Positions 40,657 to 48,499 of a DNA stretch of 48,499 nucleotides are shown piece by piece; within the stretch, counting starts at the first letter, position 1; every line of letters begins with the position of its first letter. The DNA comes from RUG12395 sp034178705 (lineage in GTDB: Bacteria; Bacillota; Clostridia; Oscillospirales; CAG-272). A program made the position numbers and the translations under genes. The stretch spans positions 1 to 48,499 of the forward strand of contig JAXFQY010000062.1 of assembly GCA_034178705.1 (NCBI GenBank), written 5' to 3'. Below the pieces are notes generated by a model that worked only from the letters and a program-made list of their open reading frames with translations, made no database searches and was not told the origin of the DNA.

Positions 40657-41120
40657 GATTGTAGTCATTTGCAACGGTTACCACAGTAGGCGGTGTCTGG
40701 AACTGAGCCGGTGCTCCACTGTCGCAAGTAGCTATTGATATCGTGTTATTTCCGCTATATGCAGAAAGAACATGGATCGTACAACCCTCACCGATTGAGG
40801 AAATGCCAAAGGTAATTCCATCTAATGTGTCGGTGTTGAGATATATATTTTTAATAAACTCATCAGAAATATTATTTATAGATGTAATTCCTGCCGCAAA
40901 ATAAATATTATCCACTCCACAACCAGTGAAAGGATTATCTACTGCGGTGATTCCAGACGGCATATAAATGGTAGTTAAATCAACTGAACCATTAGTAGCT
41001 TTGAAGAAGGTTTGGTTAGAAGTGCCGTTTTTGCAAATGAGAGAATTAACCGTCATTTTAGACATATCAACAACTTTTAATGCACTGCATCCGGCGAATA
41101 CGCCCCTATCCAAAGAAGAA
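40646..41120 (-). pseudogene. BspA-like leucine-rich repeat protein, C-terminal fragment
   Basis: The minus strand reads FAGCSALKVVDMSK, TFFKATNGSVDLTTIYMPSGITAV and DNPFTGCGVDNIYFAAGITSIN, which are BspA-type leucine-rich repeats, ending NPTK-stop. Upstream of about 41115 the repeat sequence stops, and the sequence belongs to a plus-strand frame. There is no signal peptide and no start of the gene. It is a gene fragment left by rearrangement. Confidence 0.7.
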
Positions 41121-41564
41121 ACCGAACCGTTTGTTTTCACCCTTTCGGGTGTTTCCAAAATCAAGTTTACGGCGATGTGGGGACAGTGTCCGGAGGATCA
41201 GAAAGATAAAGTGGTGCAGTATAACGGCACACTTTCTCTCGGTGCGGTCAGCATGACACCTCCGGCTACCAAGCAAAACGAAGAAACAAAAGCGGAGGAA
41301 ACGACTGCTCCTCCCCAAACCACTACTCCGTCAACTACCGAAAAGAAGCAGCCCGAATCCACGGCACCTTCGACCGAGCCGACAACACCCGAAAGCACAA
41401 CAGGTGCCGAAACAACCAAAACCCCCGAAACCACTAATTCGCCGGAAACGACCGGCACTCCCGAAACAACGGGTACTCCCGAAACGAATGCAACAGAACC
41501 ACCCGTAACCGCACAGCCCGAACCGACAGAACCCTCTGCTCAAACAGAACCGACCGAGCCGTAA
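41118..41564 (+). pseudogene. Thr/Pro/Glu-rich secreted protein, C-terminal fragment
   Basis: The frame gives FVFTLSGVSKIKFTAMWGQC, then PEDQKDKVVQYNGTLSL, then about 90 residues of Thr/Pro/Glu repeats (TTTPSTTEK, TPETTGTPETTGTPET), a surface-stalk composition. It has no start or signal peptide of its own, since the 5' part is replaced by the inverted BspA fragment. It ends 21 nt before the signal peptidase ATG. A relation to SipW-processed TasA-like proteins is guessed from position. Confidence 0.6.
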
Positions 41565-41585
41565 ATATTGAAGGAGAATAGTTTT

Positions 41586-42104
41586 ATGGAAAAGACAAAG
41601 AAAAGCGTAGGCGAAAGAATACTGAGTATCGTAACGACCGTGCTTGTGGCACTGATCGTTATAGCGGCTGTTCTGCTGATGGGTGCAAGAGTCGTCGGTC
41701 TGCAGGTTTACACTATCGTGTCCGGCTCAATGGAACCGACCTATTATGCCGGCGATCTGATATATGTTAAAAAAGTTGCAGCGGAAGAAATTAAGGTCGG
41801 CGAACCCGTTACCTTCATTCTCAATGAGGATCTGGTCGTTGCAACCCACCGTGTAACCGAAATTGATTATGAGAATCAGCGGTTTTATACCAAAGGTGAT
41901 AACAACCAAATCGCCGATATAAACCCTGTTCATTTCAAAAATTTAATCGGAAAACCCGTGCTTCGCATCCCTTATCTCGGTTATCTTTCCAAATGGGTGC
42001 AGTCGCCTCCCGGATTATACATTGCCATTGCCGTGGGTATCGCACTTTTAGGTCTTGTATTCATTCCCGATCTCTTCCGCGGAGCCAAAGAGGATGAGCT
42101 ATGA
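41586..42104 (+). CDS. SipW-type signal peptidase I
   Basis: A membrane signal peptidase of 172 residues, ER/archaeal SipW class. It has an N-terminal helix (about residues 12-32), the nucleophile motif SGSMEPT (Ser48), His88 in VATHRV in place of the usual Lys, and Asp105/Asp111 (GDNNQIADI), then a C-terminal helix. SipW enzymes process TasA-like secreted proteins. The start is fixed by AAGGAGAATAGTTTT. The protein looks complete, though its neighbours are broken. The following frame begins within its last codons. Confidence 0.88.
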   Translation: MEKTKKSVGERILSIVTTVLVALIVIAAVLLMGARVVGLQVYTIVSGSMEPTYYAGDLIYVKKVAAEEIKVGEPVTFILNEDLVVATHRVTEIDYENQRFYTKGDNNQIADINPVHFKNLIGKPVLRIPYLGYLSKWVQSPPGLYIAIAVGIALLGLVFIPDLFRGAKEDEL

Positions 42105-42522
42105 TGATGCAAATCACATAGCTACAATCAATTCTGCTGATGGTTATCAGTCGTATGTAAACGGCGGAAAAGCTGGATATGCTGTTGAACTCGGCGGTGA
42201 TATTGATTTCGGCGGTGCAAAAATCAATACTTTGACACTAACCTCCCTTGATGGAAAGGGATATTCTATTAAAAACGCAAAAGCTGACAACTGCTTGTTT
42301 ACCGGTTACAACGAAGGTATGCTCGGCACTGTTAAAAACATCACTTTTGAGGGTATCGTAATTAACGGTAGCGGCAGTGATTCGGGCATTTTCGGTTCAG
42401 CAGGTGCAGTTACGAGAGACGGTCACTTTGATAATGTTACTTTCAATAACTGCAAGGTTGAAGGCAATGCAAATTATGCTGGTGTAATTGTCGGAAATAG
42501 TAGACGAATCCGCTTGATATGA
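42094..42522 (+). pseudogene. GLUG/pectate-lyase-like surface protein fragment
   Basis: The frame overlaps the signal peptidase end and encodes repeats of a right-handed beta type (AVELGGDIDFGGAKINTLTL, NITFEGIVINGSGSDSGIFG, NVTFNNCKVEGNANYAGVIV). It breaks off near 42498, where the sequence becomes the antisense of the next remnant. There is no signal peptide, and the ribosome site sits on top of the start. It is an internal fragment of a larger surface protein. Confidence 0.7.
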
Positions 42523-42837
42523 ATTCGCCCTCATGTTCTTCTGCCATCTGTTCGCCGAATCCATCGTAATTGATATAGTCTTCGAGCGCCATGCTCACTT
42601 GGTATTCATCGTAATTCTCAACGAAGAAACGCCCGACAGCTGCCAGCTTCTGAAATCCGCATTGCTTTTCGTAATATCCACAAGCTGCACGATGCCGTCT
42701 TTTTCCGCCTGCACGAAACCGGTGTTCGTGAACGGATGCTGAATAACGACAGGGGACATTTTCGTTTTGTGGTAGTCCGTCATGAGCAGAGAGACGGCAA
42801 CTGATTTGACAGAGGCAAGGTCGGTCTTTTCTTTCAT
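42498..42837 (-). pseudogene. Frameshifted, truncated mobile-element accessory protein
   Basis: From ATG 42837 (AAAGGAGTATTTACAGC upstream) the protein MKEKTDLASVKSVAVSLLMT continues to NADF. A one-base loss near 42652 then shifts the frame. In the restored frame it reads QKLAAVGRFFVENYDEYQ, then MALEDYINYDGFGEQM and AEEHEGEFISSGFV before the junction at about 42498. This YINYDGxGE pattern occurs in short accessory proteins of conjugative elements (from memory). Both the frameshift and the missing 3' end make it non-functional. Confidence 0.7.
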
Positions 42838-42876
42838 GCTGTAAATACTCCTTTCTGAAATTTGGGAAAAAGAAAA

Positions 42877-42906
42877 AGGCAGATAGTTCTTTCGTTCTAT
42901 CTGCCT
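42877..42906. terminator. Hairpin near the end of the island
   Basis: A perfect 10-bp stem (42877-42886 with 42897-42906) in a T/A-rich context lies between the frameshifted gene's start and the ssrA terminator. It may end transcripts entering from either side. Confidence 0.4.
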
Positions 42907-43011
42907 GATTGATTCGCTTTTCTGTTTTCGTGGGTTCAAAACCTTCCGCAAAGGGAAAAAGCCGTTTTTACATCTTCATTTCTGAAAATTAATAAACGGC
43001 TTTTGGGTAGC

Positions 43012-43039
43012 AAAAAACCCCGACAAAATCGGGGTTTTT
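43012..43039 (-). terminator. Terminator of ssrA
   Basis: On the minus strand AAAAACCCCGA-TTTTG-TCGGGGTTTTTT forms a 10- to 11-bp stem followed by a T run, 31 nt after the tmRNA CCA. A second weaker hairpin (about 42957-43003, AAAAGCCGTTT with AAACGGCTTTT) follows. Confidence 0.92.
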
Positions 43040-43069
43040 CGAGAGGATATCTTTTTCGTCCTCTAATTA

Positions 43070-43435
43070 TGGTGGAGGCGAGGGGAATCGAACCCCTGTC
43101 CGAAAAGCCTTTGACAGGACCTTCTCCGGGTGCAGGACGCCTTTAAGTCTTTCCGCGGAGCCGTCCGGCGAACGGGGCGGCGCTGCGGGCATCACTTTTC
43201 TTTATGACCGCTTCAAGTGCGAACCGGCGGTGCACATTTACCACTGCATGACGCCCGACCGGAAGCCGTGGTCCTCTCCCGGTGGACGGGCGGCTGAAAA
43301 GCCGCGTCAGCAGCTTACGCTGCTACTGCGAGATTATTACGATTAGCGTTTAATTTTAAGTGTGGGTGTTCAGGAGTCCCACGCTCCTACCCGCTTATCC
43401 TGCCTCAAACTCCCCGTCGAGACCATTGCGCCCCC
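43070..43435 (-). ncRNA. ssrA: tmRNA (transfer-messenger RNA)
   Basis: The minus strand begins GGGGGCGCAATGGTCTCGAC at 43435 and ends GGGGTTCGATTCCCC then GCCTCCACCA at 43070, so it has a tRNA-like acceptor with encoded CCA. The length of 366 nt fits. The tag region gives ANRNNLAVAA then TAA at 43315-43347, a plausible proteolysis tag ending in the LAVAA degron (the resume codon may be GCT or one codon earlier). It rescues stalled ribosomes together with SmpB, encoded immediately upstream. The accessory island lies against its 3' end, as expected for a common integration site. Confidence 0.95.
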
Positions 43436-43617
43436 ATGAGGAAAATCCGTGCGGCCGAACGACACCTGCCTCGCACACAGGAGCGTATCCGCATTCCAAA
43501 GGATTCCGTGTCTTTTTGTTTTAAGCGCTTCTAATCCGCGCGCTTTTCGATAAAGCGACCTGAATTCGCAGAAAGAGAGCACTTCGGATGGTTGAGGGGC
43601 AATGCCCCGAGCACCGA

Positions 43618-44082
43618 TCAGAAGGAACCCTTCATGGCGCGATCCATGTCGCGGCCTGCCTGTCGCTTTGCCGCGTCATCCCGCTTGTCATACAGCTTTT
43701 TGCCTTTGCAAACGCCGAGAGATACTTTAACACGCGATCCGGAAAAATAAAGCGACAGCGGAATGAGCGTCAGCCCGTCCTTTCCGGTCTGCCCGAACAG
43801 CTTCAGAATTTCCCGCTTATGCATCAACAGCTTTTTCGGGCGCAGAGGATCGCGGTTGAAAATGTTCCCCTGCTCATAGGGACTGATGTGCATTCCGTAA
43901 ACAAAGAGCTCCCCGCGGTCAACGTGTGCATAACTGTCCTTCAGATTGACCTTCCCTCCGCGAATGCTTTTCACTTCTGTGCCGAAAAGCTCAATTCCCG
44001 CTTCGTAGGTTTCAAGGACAAAATACTCATGCCTTGCGGCGCGGTTTTCGGCAATGATTTTAATTCCCGATTCCTTAGCCAT
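43618..44082 (-). CDS. smpB: SsrA-binding protein SmpB
   Basis: SmpB is the tmRNA-binding protein of ribosome rescue. The 154 residues have the OB-like core: ENRAARHEYFVLETYEAGI, GTEVKSIRGGKVNLKDSY, the NPHxxPY-equivalent GMHISPYEQGN, and the C-terminal basic tail (RDDAAKRQAGRDMDRAMKG). It lies 180 nt upstream of ssrA on the same strand. Its promoter at 44111-44139 overlaps the terminator of murI. Confidence 0.97.
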   Translation of the reverse strand: MAKESGIKIIAENRAARHEYFVLETYEAGIELFGTEVKSIRGGKVNLKDSYAHVDRGELFVYGMHISPYEQGNIFNRDPLRPKKLLMHKREILKLFGQTGKDGLTLIPLSLYFSGSRVKVSLGVCKGKKLYDKRDDAAKRQAGRDMDRAMKGSF

Positions 44083-44110
44083 AAGACACCCCCTTTTTAT
44101 CCTTTATAGA

Positions 44111-44139
44111 ATTATACTTCCCCGGGGCTTGCTTTTCAA
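44111..44139 (-). promoter_or_regulatory. Promoter of smpB
   Basis: On the minus strand TTGAAA (44134-44139), 17 nt and TATAAT (44111-44116) sit about 30 nt before the smpB ATG. The -35 lies in the loop and the -10 at the end of the distal arm of the murI hairpin (44114-44155). Confidence 0.8.
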
Positions 44140-44155
44140 GTATCCGGGGAAGTAT
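44114..44155 (-). terminator. Terminator of murI overlapping the smpB promoter
   Basis: A perfect 12-bp inverted repeat (44114-44125 with 44144-44155, ATACTTCCCCGG/CCGGGGAAGTAT) separates murI and smpB. A weak T tract follows on the minus strand (AATTCT). Its distal arm merges with the smpB -10 box. Confidence 0.65.
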
Positions 44156-44174
44156 TTAACAGAATTGCAACATT

Positions 44175-44966
44175 CTATTCACGGTCTGCGTAGTCTGACA
44201 GGCTTACGGTGCGGATTTCGGCATGCGACAAATCCCCCCCGAGAATAGCGCAGACCTTTTCCATATCCTGTGTGCGGTCACTGACGACCAGCTCGGTGCG
44301 GCCTTCGCCGTGCCCGTGGGTTTTTTCTGCCACGGCACGTGCGGCTTCCCGCCCGGCATTGATCAGAACGGCGCCGGGCAGCTCGTCTCTGAAAATATCG
44401 GTAAGTAACGGATAATGCGTACAGCCGAGCAGCAACGTGTCGCAGCCTGCTTCACGGATCGGGGTGAGATATTCCCGGACGGCAAGACGTGTAATTTCAC
44501 AGTTCCGTGCCACGAATCCGCCTTCAACAAGCGGAACGAGAAGGGGACAGGCATTCTGGGTTACTTCGGCGCCGGAAAGCCGTGCGCCGAGTTCGCGCGG
44601 ATACACGCCGGAACGGATGGAAGCCGCTGTGGCAACCACACCGATTCGGCCGCTTTTTGTTGCGCGGCAAGCGGCGTCGCACGCGGCCTCTACAATGCCC
44701 GAAAGCGGCACCGGGCAGTTTTTTCGCAGCGCGGGAAGCGCGACGGTGCTGACTGTGCCGCATGCGGCAAGAATCCTGTCGCAGCCGCGCCCGAGCAGAT
44801 AGTTAATGATATCCTGCGCGTAGCGGGTTATGATCGCGTTGGAACGGGACCCGTACGGGACGCGTGCGGTGTCCCCAAAGTAGAGAAGATCCGCGTCCGG
44901 CAGAAGGCGCCGCAGCTCGGCAAGCGCGGTCAAGCCGCCGAGTCCGCTGTCAAATACTCCGATCAT
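44175..44966 (-). CDS. murI: Glutamate racemase
   Basis: MurI makes D-glutamate for peptidoglycan. The 263 residues have FDSGLGGLTALAELRRLLP, FGDTARVPYGSRS, the first catalytic Cys in LAACGTVSTVALP and the second in LLGCTHYPLLTD. The usual ACNTA motif reads ACGTVS, with Gly in place of Asn. AAAGGACGTCTGAT supports the ATG at 44966, one base after the ddl stop, so the two genes are coupled. murI and ddl together supply D-amino acids. Confidence 0.95.
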   Translation of the reverse strand: MIGVFDSGLGGLTALAELRRLLPDADLLYFGDTARVPYGSRSNAIITRYAQDIINYLLGRGCDRILAACGTVSTVALPALRKNCPVPLSGIVEAACDAACRATKSGRIGVVATAASIRSGVYPRELGARLSGAEVTQNACPLLVPLVEGGFVARNCEITRLAVREYLTPIREAGCDTLLLGCTHYPLLTDIFRDELPGAVLINAGREAARAVAEKTHGHGEGRTELVVSDRTQDMEKVCAILGGDLSHAEIRTVSLSDYADRE

Positions 44967-44967
44967 A

Positions 44968-46020
44968 TCAGACGTCCTTTGGCTCTTTTGCGAGAGCAAC
45001 AAGCTTTTCGCACAGTGCAGTATAATCTATCCCCACAGCCGCTGCCTCCTGCGGCAGGAGAGACGCGGGTGTCATCCCCGGGAGCGTATTGGCTTCCAGA
45101 CAGTAAAATTCTCCGTCCGTTTCCGACAGAATGAAGTCGAATCGGGCATAGCCGGACAGATGAAGGGCATCGAAGGCGCTTGCTGTATAGCCGGATACCC
45201 GCCGTACTTGCTCATCGGTAAGGGCAGCGGGGCAGATTTCCTCGGTCATGCCCGGCTGATACTTGTTTTTATAATCATAGAAGCCGGTTAAGGGAATAAT
45301 TTCAATCGGGGGGAGTACCTGCCCGCCGAGATAGCCGACAGACAGCTCCCGTCCAACGATTTTCTTTTCCGCAAGAATGCGGGGGCCATAGGCAAATGCG
45401 GCGGTAAGGGCGGCATCAAGCGCCCCTTCGGTTTCCACAATGGAAACACCTACACTTGAACCGCAGGAAAGCGGCTTGATGACACAGGGAAGTCCGATCG
45501 AAGCAAGAATGCTGTTCTTGGCGTTCTCGCTGTCTGCCCGGAGAAGAATCCAATCTGCCGTCGGAACGCCCGCAGACCGGAAAAGCTGCTTGGAAATTTC
45601 TTTATCCATTGCCAGCAGGCTGCCGGCATAGCCGGAACCGGTGTAGCAACGGATCCCGAAGCTGTCAAGGGTTGCCTGGAGCTGACCGTTTTCTCCGGCG
45701 GCGCCGTGAAGCGCCAAAAAAACAACATCCGCTGCACGGCAGACGGCAAGAACATTTTCCCCGATCAGTTCTTCACGACCGTTGTTTTGCCGCTTGACCG
45801 CTTCAAGGTCCGGCGCTTCTTCTTCGATTGTGGCGGTATAATTGCATCGATCGGTAAAGAGTGCTTCCGTGGTGCCATCCGGCAGTTCAACACCGAAGTA
45901 CAGATCAACCAGCGCAACCCGATGTCCGGCTTTTGCCAAGGTGTTCGCAATCAGCGCTCCGGAAACAAGCGAAACATTTCTTTCAGGGCTGAGACCGCCC
46001 GCAAGCACAACGATTTTCAT
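44968..46020 (-). CDS. ddl: D-alanine--D-alanine ligase
   Basis: Ddl joins two D-alanines for the cell wall precursor. The 350 residues begin MKIVVLAGGLSPERNVSLVS and carry the ATP-grasp elements: ALHGAAGENGQLQATLDSFG, YTGSGYAGSLLAMDKEISK, LPCVIKPLSCGSSVGVSIV and EANTLPGMTPASLLPQ with the metal ligands. The YTGSG and K in MDK are typical Ddl substrate residues. AAGGGACCATCTT precedes the ATG. It is followed by murI and preceded by prmC. Confidence 0.96.
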   Translation of the reverse strand: MKIVVLAGGLSPERNVSLVSGALIANTLAKAGHRVALVDLYFGVELPDGTTEALFTDRCNYTATIEEEAPDLEAVKRQNNGREELIGENVLAVCRAADVVFLALHGAAGENGQLQATLDSFGIRCYTGSGYAGSLLAMDKEISKQLFRSAGVPTADWILLRADSENAKNSILASIGLPCVIKPLSCGSSVGVSIVETEGALDAALTAAFAYGPRILAEKKIVGRELSVGYLGGQVLPPIEIIPLTGFYDYKNKYQPGMTEEICPAALTDEQVRRVSGYTASAFDALHLSGYARFDFILSETDGEFYCLEANTLPGMTPASLLPQEAAAVGIDYTALCEKLVALAKEPKDV

Positions 46021-46043
46021 AAGATGGTCCCTTTTCTTTTTAG

Positions 46044-46889
46044 TCATAGGATATGCTGCCTGTGCGGCAGTGATGCCTCTTTTCTGAGGACTGCGATGCG
46101 ATCGCGCCCCTCCAGATCGGGCAGAATCGTACAGGAAAACCCTGCGTGTTCGGCGGCGCTTGCGGCTGATTTTCCCTGCTTCCAGCCGATTTCACAGAGA
46201 ATTGTGCCGTTGTCGGTAAGATTCCCGCCGCACCGGGAAAGCATCATGCGGAATAAATCCAACCCGTCTTTTCCGCCGCGCAGGGCAAGTTCCGGCTCGC
46301 GGAGCACTTCGGGAGAAAGGGCGGTCATTTCGTCATCTGTAATGTAGGGCGGATTTGCCGTGATCAGGTCAAAGCGCTCCGTACCGAGCGGAGCGTCTGA
46401 AATATCGGCACATAGGAAGCGGATCCGATCGGCAACGCGATTGAGCGCGGCATTCTGGACTGCCATGGTAACAGCCCCGGGAGAAAGATCGATTCCGATT
46501 CCGCTTGCATCTTTGCGCATGGCGGCAAGGGAGATACCGACACAGCCGGATCCGCAGAAAAGGTCGGCGAAGCGACCGTGGGGAGGAAGGCGGTGTGCCG
46601 ACTCCGTGACCAGCAGTTCGGAATCCGGTCGGGGAATCAGGCAGTCACGGTTCAGCAGATAGGTTTCTCCGCAGAAATAAGCTCTGCCGAGGATGTATTG
46701 AATCGGCTCATGCTGTGCACGCCGCGCCAGCGCGGCGTCAAGCGCCGCGGAAGAATAATCCCGCTCCCGGTCAAGCAGTGCGGCAGTGGGAGAGACACCG
46801 AAAAGCTCGGAAAGAAGCAGGCTTGCTTCCTGCTCCGGGGCGTCGCTTCCTGCTGCGCGGCACGCCGCGGCAATTTCATGCCTCTTCAT
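46044..46889 (-). CDS. prmC: Release factor glutamine methyltransferase PrmC
   Basis: PrmC (HemK) methylates the GGQ glutamine of release factors. The 281 residues have the N-terminal helical substrate domain, the SAM-binding block FADLFCGSGCVGISLAAM and the NPPY catalytic motif in ITANPPYITDDEM, with LALRGGKDGLDLF. The start at 46889 overlaps the DUF1385 stop by 14 nt. An alternative upstream ATG at 46949 is not family-like. Confidence 0.95.
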   Translation of the reverse strand: MKRHEIAAACRAAGSDAPEQEASLLLSELFGVSPTAALLDRERDYSSAALDAALARRAQHEPIQYILGRAYFCGETYLLNRDCLIPRPDSELLVTESAHRLPPHGRFADLFCGSGCVGISLAAMRKDASGIGIDLSPGAVTMAVQNAALNRVADRIRFLCADISDAPLGTERFDLITANPPYITDDEMTALSPEVLREPELALRGGKDGLDLFRMMLSRCGGNLTDNGTILCEIGWKQGKSAASAAEHAGFSCTILPDLEGRDRIAVLRKEASLPHRQHIL

Positions 46890-47919
46890 GACCTGCTTCG
46901 CTGTCGGCGGAGCCGGCAGGCTTCGGCTTTGTTTCCTCAATCTCGGCACGGACTTCCTCCGGGCTGAAGGTGTCGGGCATTGCGGATTTCAGTGCGAAAA
47001 TAGCCACCTTCAACTGTGTAAGATCCGGTTCTCGGGTGGTCAGACGCTGCATCCACAGCCCGGGCGCGGAGAAAAATCTTGTTATTTTGTTGCAGTGCTT
47101 TCCCGCATACATAATATATTCATATCCCACTCCGACGATCAAAGGAAGAAGCAGGATCCGGAGAGGAAGCCGGATATACCAGACACTGTTTGCACCGGGG
47201 ATCATAAATACAAGCGTGAAAATGAGGATTCCGAGCAGCATCAGGACAAAAATAAAGCTTGTGCCGCAGCGGGGGTGAAAGCGGGTGTATTTTTTCGCAT
47301 TTTCCGGAGTAAGCTGCTCCCCCGCTTCAAAGCAGGCAATGCTTTTATGCTCCGCACCGTGAAATTCAAAGGTGCGGCGGATATAGGCCATCCGGGATAC
47401 CAGAAAAATATAGAGGATGAAAATGCCGATTTTGATTAAGCCGGAGAGCAGCGCGCGCCACAGGCCGAATTCAAAACCGCCGATACGCTCGATGAGGTCG
47501 AGCACGAGATCCGGAAGCCAAATAAAAAGGGAAACACCGAGCAGGACTCCGAGAACCATGGCAATCGACATCACAACGTCCAGAAGGCGGGCCCCGAGAT
47601 GCTCTTTCATCCATTTTTCAAATTTGCTTTCCTCTTCTTCGCCGATAAAGGCATCGGCGCTGACGGAAAGGGTTTTGAAACTCAGAATCATGGTTTCGAC
47701 GAAATTGATGATTCCGCGAAGAATCGGGAGATTCAACAATTTGTTTTTCTTTCGGACGGAGGTTGTGCGATCGTTTACCACTGTCACGCTTCCGTCGCTC
47801 TGCAGAACGGCAACACTGTAGGCATCACCGCATCGCATCATAACGCCCTCCATAACAGCCTGTCCGCCGACACGGCCGAGACGGGGATTCGGGCATTCCT
47901 GTGCAGTTTCTTTCTTCAT
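46876..47919 (-). CDS. DUF1385 membrane protein (YqhQ-like)
   Basis: A 347-residue membrane protein with the family signature GGQAVMEGVMMR near the start, TSVRKKNKLLNLPILRG, the ILSFKTLS segment, four or five helices, and EFHGAEHKSIACFE plus HPRCGTSFIF in the middle. DUF1385 proteins are conserved in Bacillota and lie next to prmC and prfA; function is unknown. GAAAGGAGCATT precedes the ATG. The C-terminal tail is charged and extends into the prmC start. Confidence 0.93.
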   Translation of the reverse strand: MKKETAQECPNPRLGRVGGQAVMEGVMMRCGDAYSVAVLQSDGSVTVVNDRTTSVRKKNKLLNLPILRGIINFVETMILSFKTLSVSADAFIGEEEESKFEKWMKEHLGARLLDVVMSIAMVLGVLLGVSLFIWLPDLVLDLIERIGGFEFGLWRALLSGLIKIGIFILYIFLVSRMAYIRRTFEFHGAEHKSIACFEAGEQLTPENAKKYTRFHPRCGTSFIFVLMLLGILIFTLVFMIPGANSVWYIRLPLRILLLPLIVGVGYEYIMYAGKHCNKITRFFSAPGLWMQRLTTREPDLTQLKVAIFALKSAMPDTFSPEEVRAEIEETKPKPAGSADSEAGHEEA

Positions 47920-48135
47920 AATGCTCCTTTCAACGCGAAAAAATCACGGGAAAATGTCTGAAAAAATATCTAATCAATATCATAAAACAAATCGAGCGGA
48001 TAGTCAACCGCGAAGTTGTGAATTTTCTGTAACATCCGTTTGAAAACACAAAAGAAAAGATTATATATAATTAAAAAGGAAGTTTTTTGTGATTTGTGAA
48101 AAGAAAAGTTTTTTTGAAAAAATGAAAAAAACATC
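47920..48135. other. Intergenic stretch ahead of the rRNA promoter
   Basis: No gene is seen. The last 80 nt are A/T-rich (runs of A and T), as in the UP-element region upstream of rRNA promoters. Confidence 0.6.
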
Positions 48136-48164
48136 TTGACAAGAGTGGAGGGACGTGATATACT
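48136..48164 (+). promoter_or_regulatory. rRNA operon promoter
   Basis: TTGACA (48136-48141), 17 nt and TATACT (48159-48164), preceded by an A/T-rich UP-like stretch. The match is five of six at -10 and full at -35, as expected for a strong rrn promoter, about 190 nt before 16S. Confidence 0.9.
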
Positions 48165-48353
48165 AACAAAGCTGTCGCGAAAAAGCGCGGCTCGGTCCTT
48201 GAAAAACGGAATAACAGAAAGAGGAAAGCACTTACAAAGATAAGTGACGGAACTCGACAATTCTTTAGAGTAACTACAACTCAAAAAAGTAAAGAGCAGA
48301 AGAAAGCTCTGGAAAGATTTTAAGCCGGCCGGAAGGCGGGGTTAAGATAGAAA
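48165..48353 (+). promoter_or_regulatory. rRNA leader with boxA-like site
   Basis: The leader contains CGGTCCTTGAAAAACGG, resembling the boxA/antitermination and TTGAAAA stretch common in Bacillota rRNA leaders, followed by AT-rich sequence and GCCGGCCGGAAGGCGG just before 16S, the likely processing stem. Confidence 0.55.

Positions 48354-48499
<146 letters not shown>

Noticed and set aside
41331..41543. Minus-strand frames rich in Gly/Cys/Phe opposite the Thr-rich tail
   Set aside because: They are the antisense shadow of the repetitive Thr/Pro/Glu codons.

Overview
The window reads as chromosomal DNA of an anaerobic Bacillota (class Clostridia, probably an Oscillospirales-type gut organism). 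The evidence is the order rpmH-rnpA-yidD-yidC-jag-mnmE, strong AGGAGG ribosome sites, a Clostridia-like 16S rRNA start at the right end, a two-gene SufCB-type iron-sulfur module, a CLI_3235-class radical-SAM peptide cluster, BspA-like leucine-rich surface proteins and two ECF sigma/anti-sigma pairs. The order-level placement is inference. Most of the window is GC-balanced; about 36.6-42.9 kb is AT-richer and full of gene fragments.

Layout. 0-6.1 kb, minus strand: RNHCP protein, mnmE, jag, yidC, yidD, rnpA and rpmH (ribosome, tRNA modification, membrane insertion), then an AI-2E-family exporter. 6.3-11.1 kb: tRNA-Arg(CCG), a tiny surface protein with a sorting-like tail, a trigger-factor-like lipoprotein, an unrecognised membrane protein and a GH43 lipoprotein. 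11.2-22.5 kb: two divergent O-acetylation loci. The minus-strand one is headed by an ECF sigma factor and its membrane partner, then a lipoprotein, an MBOAT acyltransferase and an AlgX/DHHW-type protein. The plus-strand one has a 1019-residue repeat/LRR/SGNH lipoprotein, a small membrane protein, a second MBOAT and an SGNH-LRR protein. 22.6-24.3 kb: SufB-like and SufC. 24.6-30.3 kb: a peptide natural product operon (carrier protein, subtilase/P-loop protein, radical SAM maturase, a 47-residue Cys-containing precursor, a small membrane protein, a MutS-like ATPase). A 26-bp inverted repeat brackets the precursor gene. 30.4-32.3 kb: an ArsR repressor, permease and Cys-rich thioredoxin operon. 32.7-36.3 kb: an ECF sigma, anti-sigma, two-lipoprotein and serpin operon.

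36.6-42.9 kb is a decayed accessory island abutting the 3' end of ssrA. It holds a serine recombinase missing its catalytic domain, a secreted protein and a small membrane protein bracketed by a 140-bp direct repeat, BspA and GLUG-like fragments in conflicting orientations, a SipW-like signal peptidase and a frameshifted mobile-element gene. 43.0-47.9 kb returns to core genes: ssrA (tmRNA), smpB, murI, ddl, prmC and a DUF1385 gene. The window ends with a consensus rRNA promoter and the first about 146 nt of a 16S rRNA gene.

The most noteworthy items are the inverted-repeat-bracketed RiPP precursor with its unusual partners, the apparently ECF-controlled serpin operon, the ECF-headed and divergent pair of O-acetylation systems, and the tmRNA-adjacent island with its duplicated 140-bp element. 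Every functional call is by reading the protein sequence; no database search was run.
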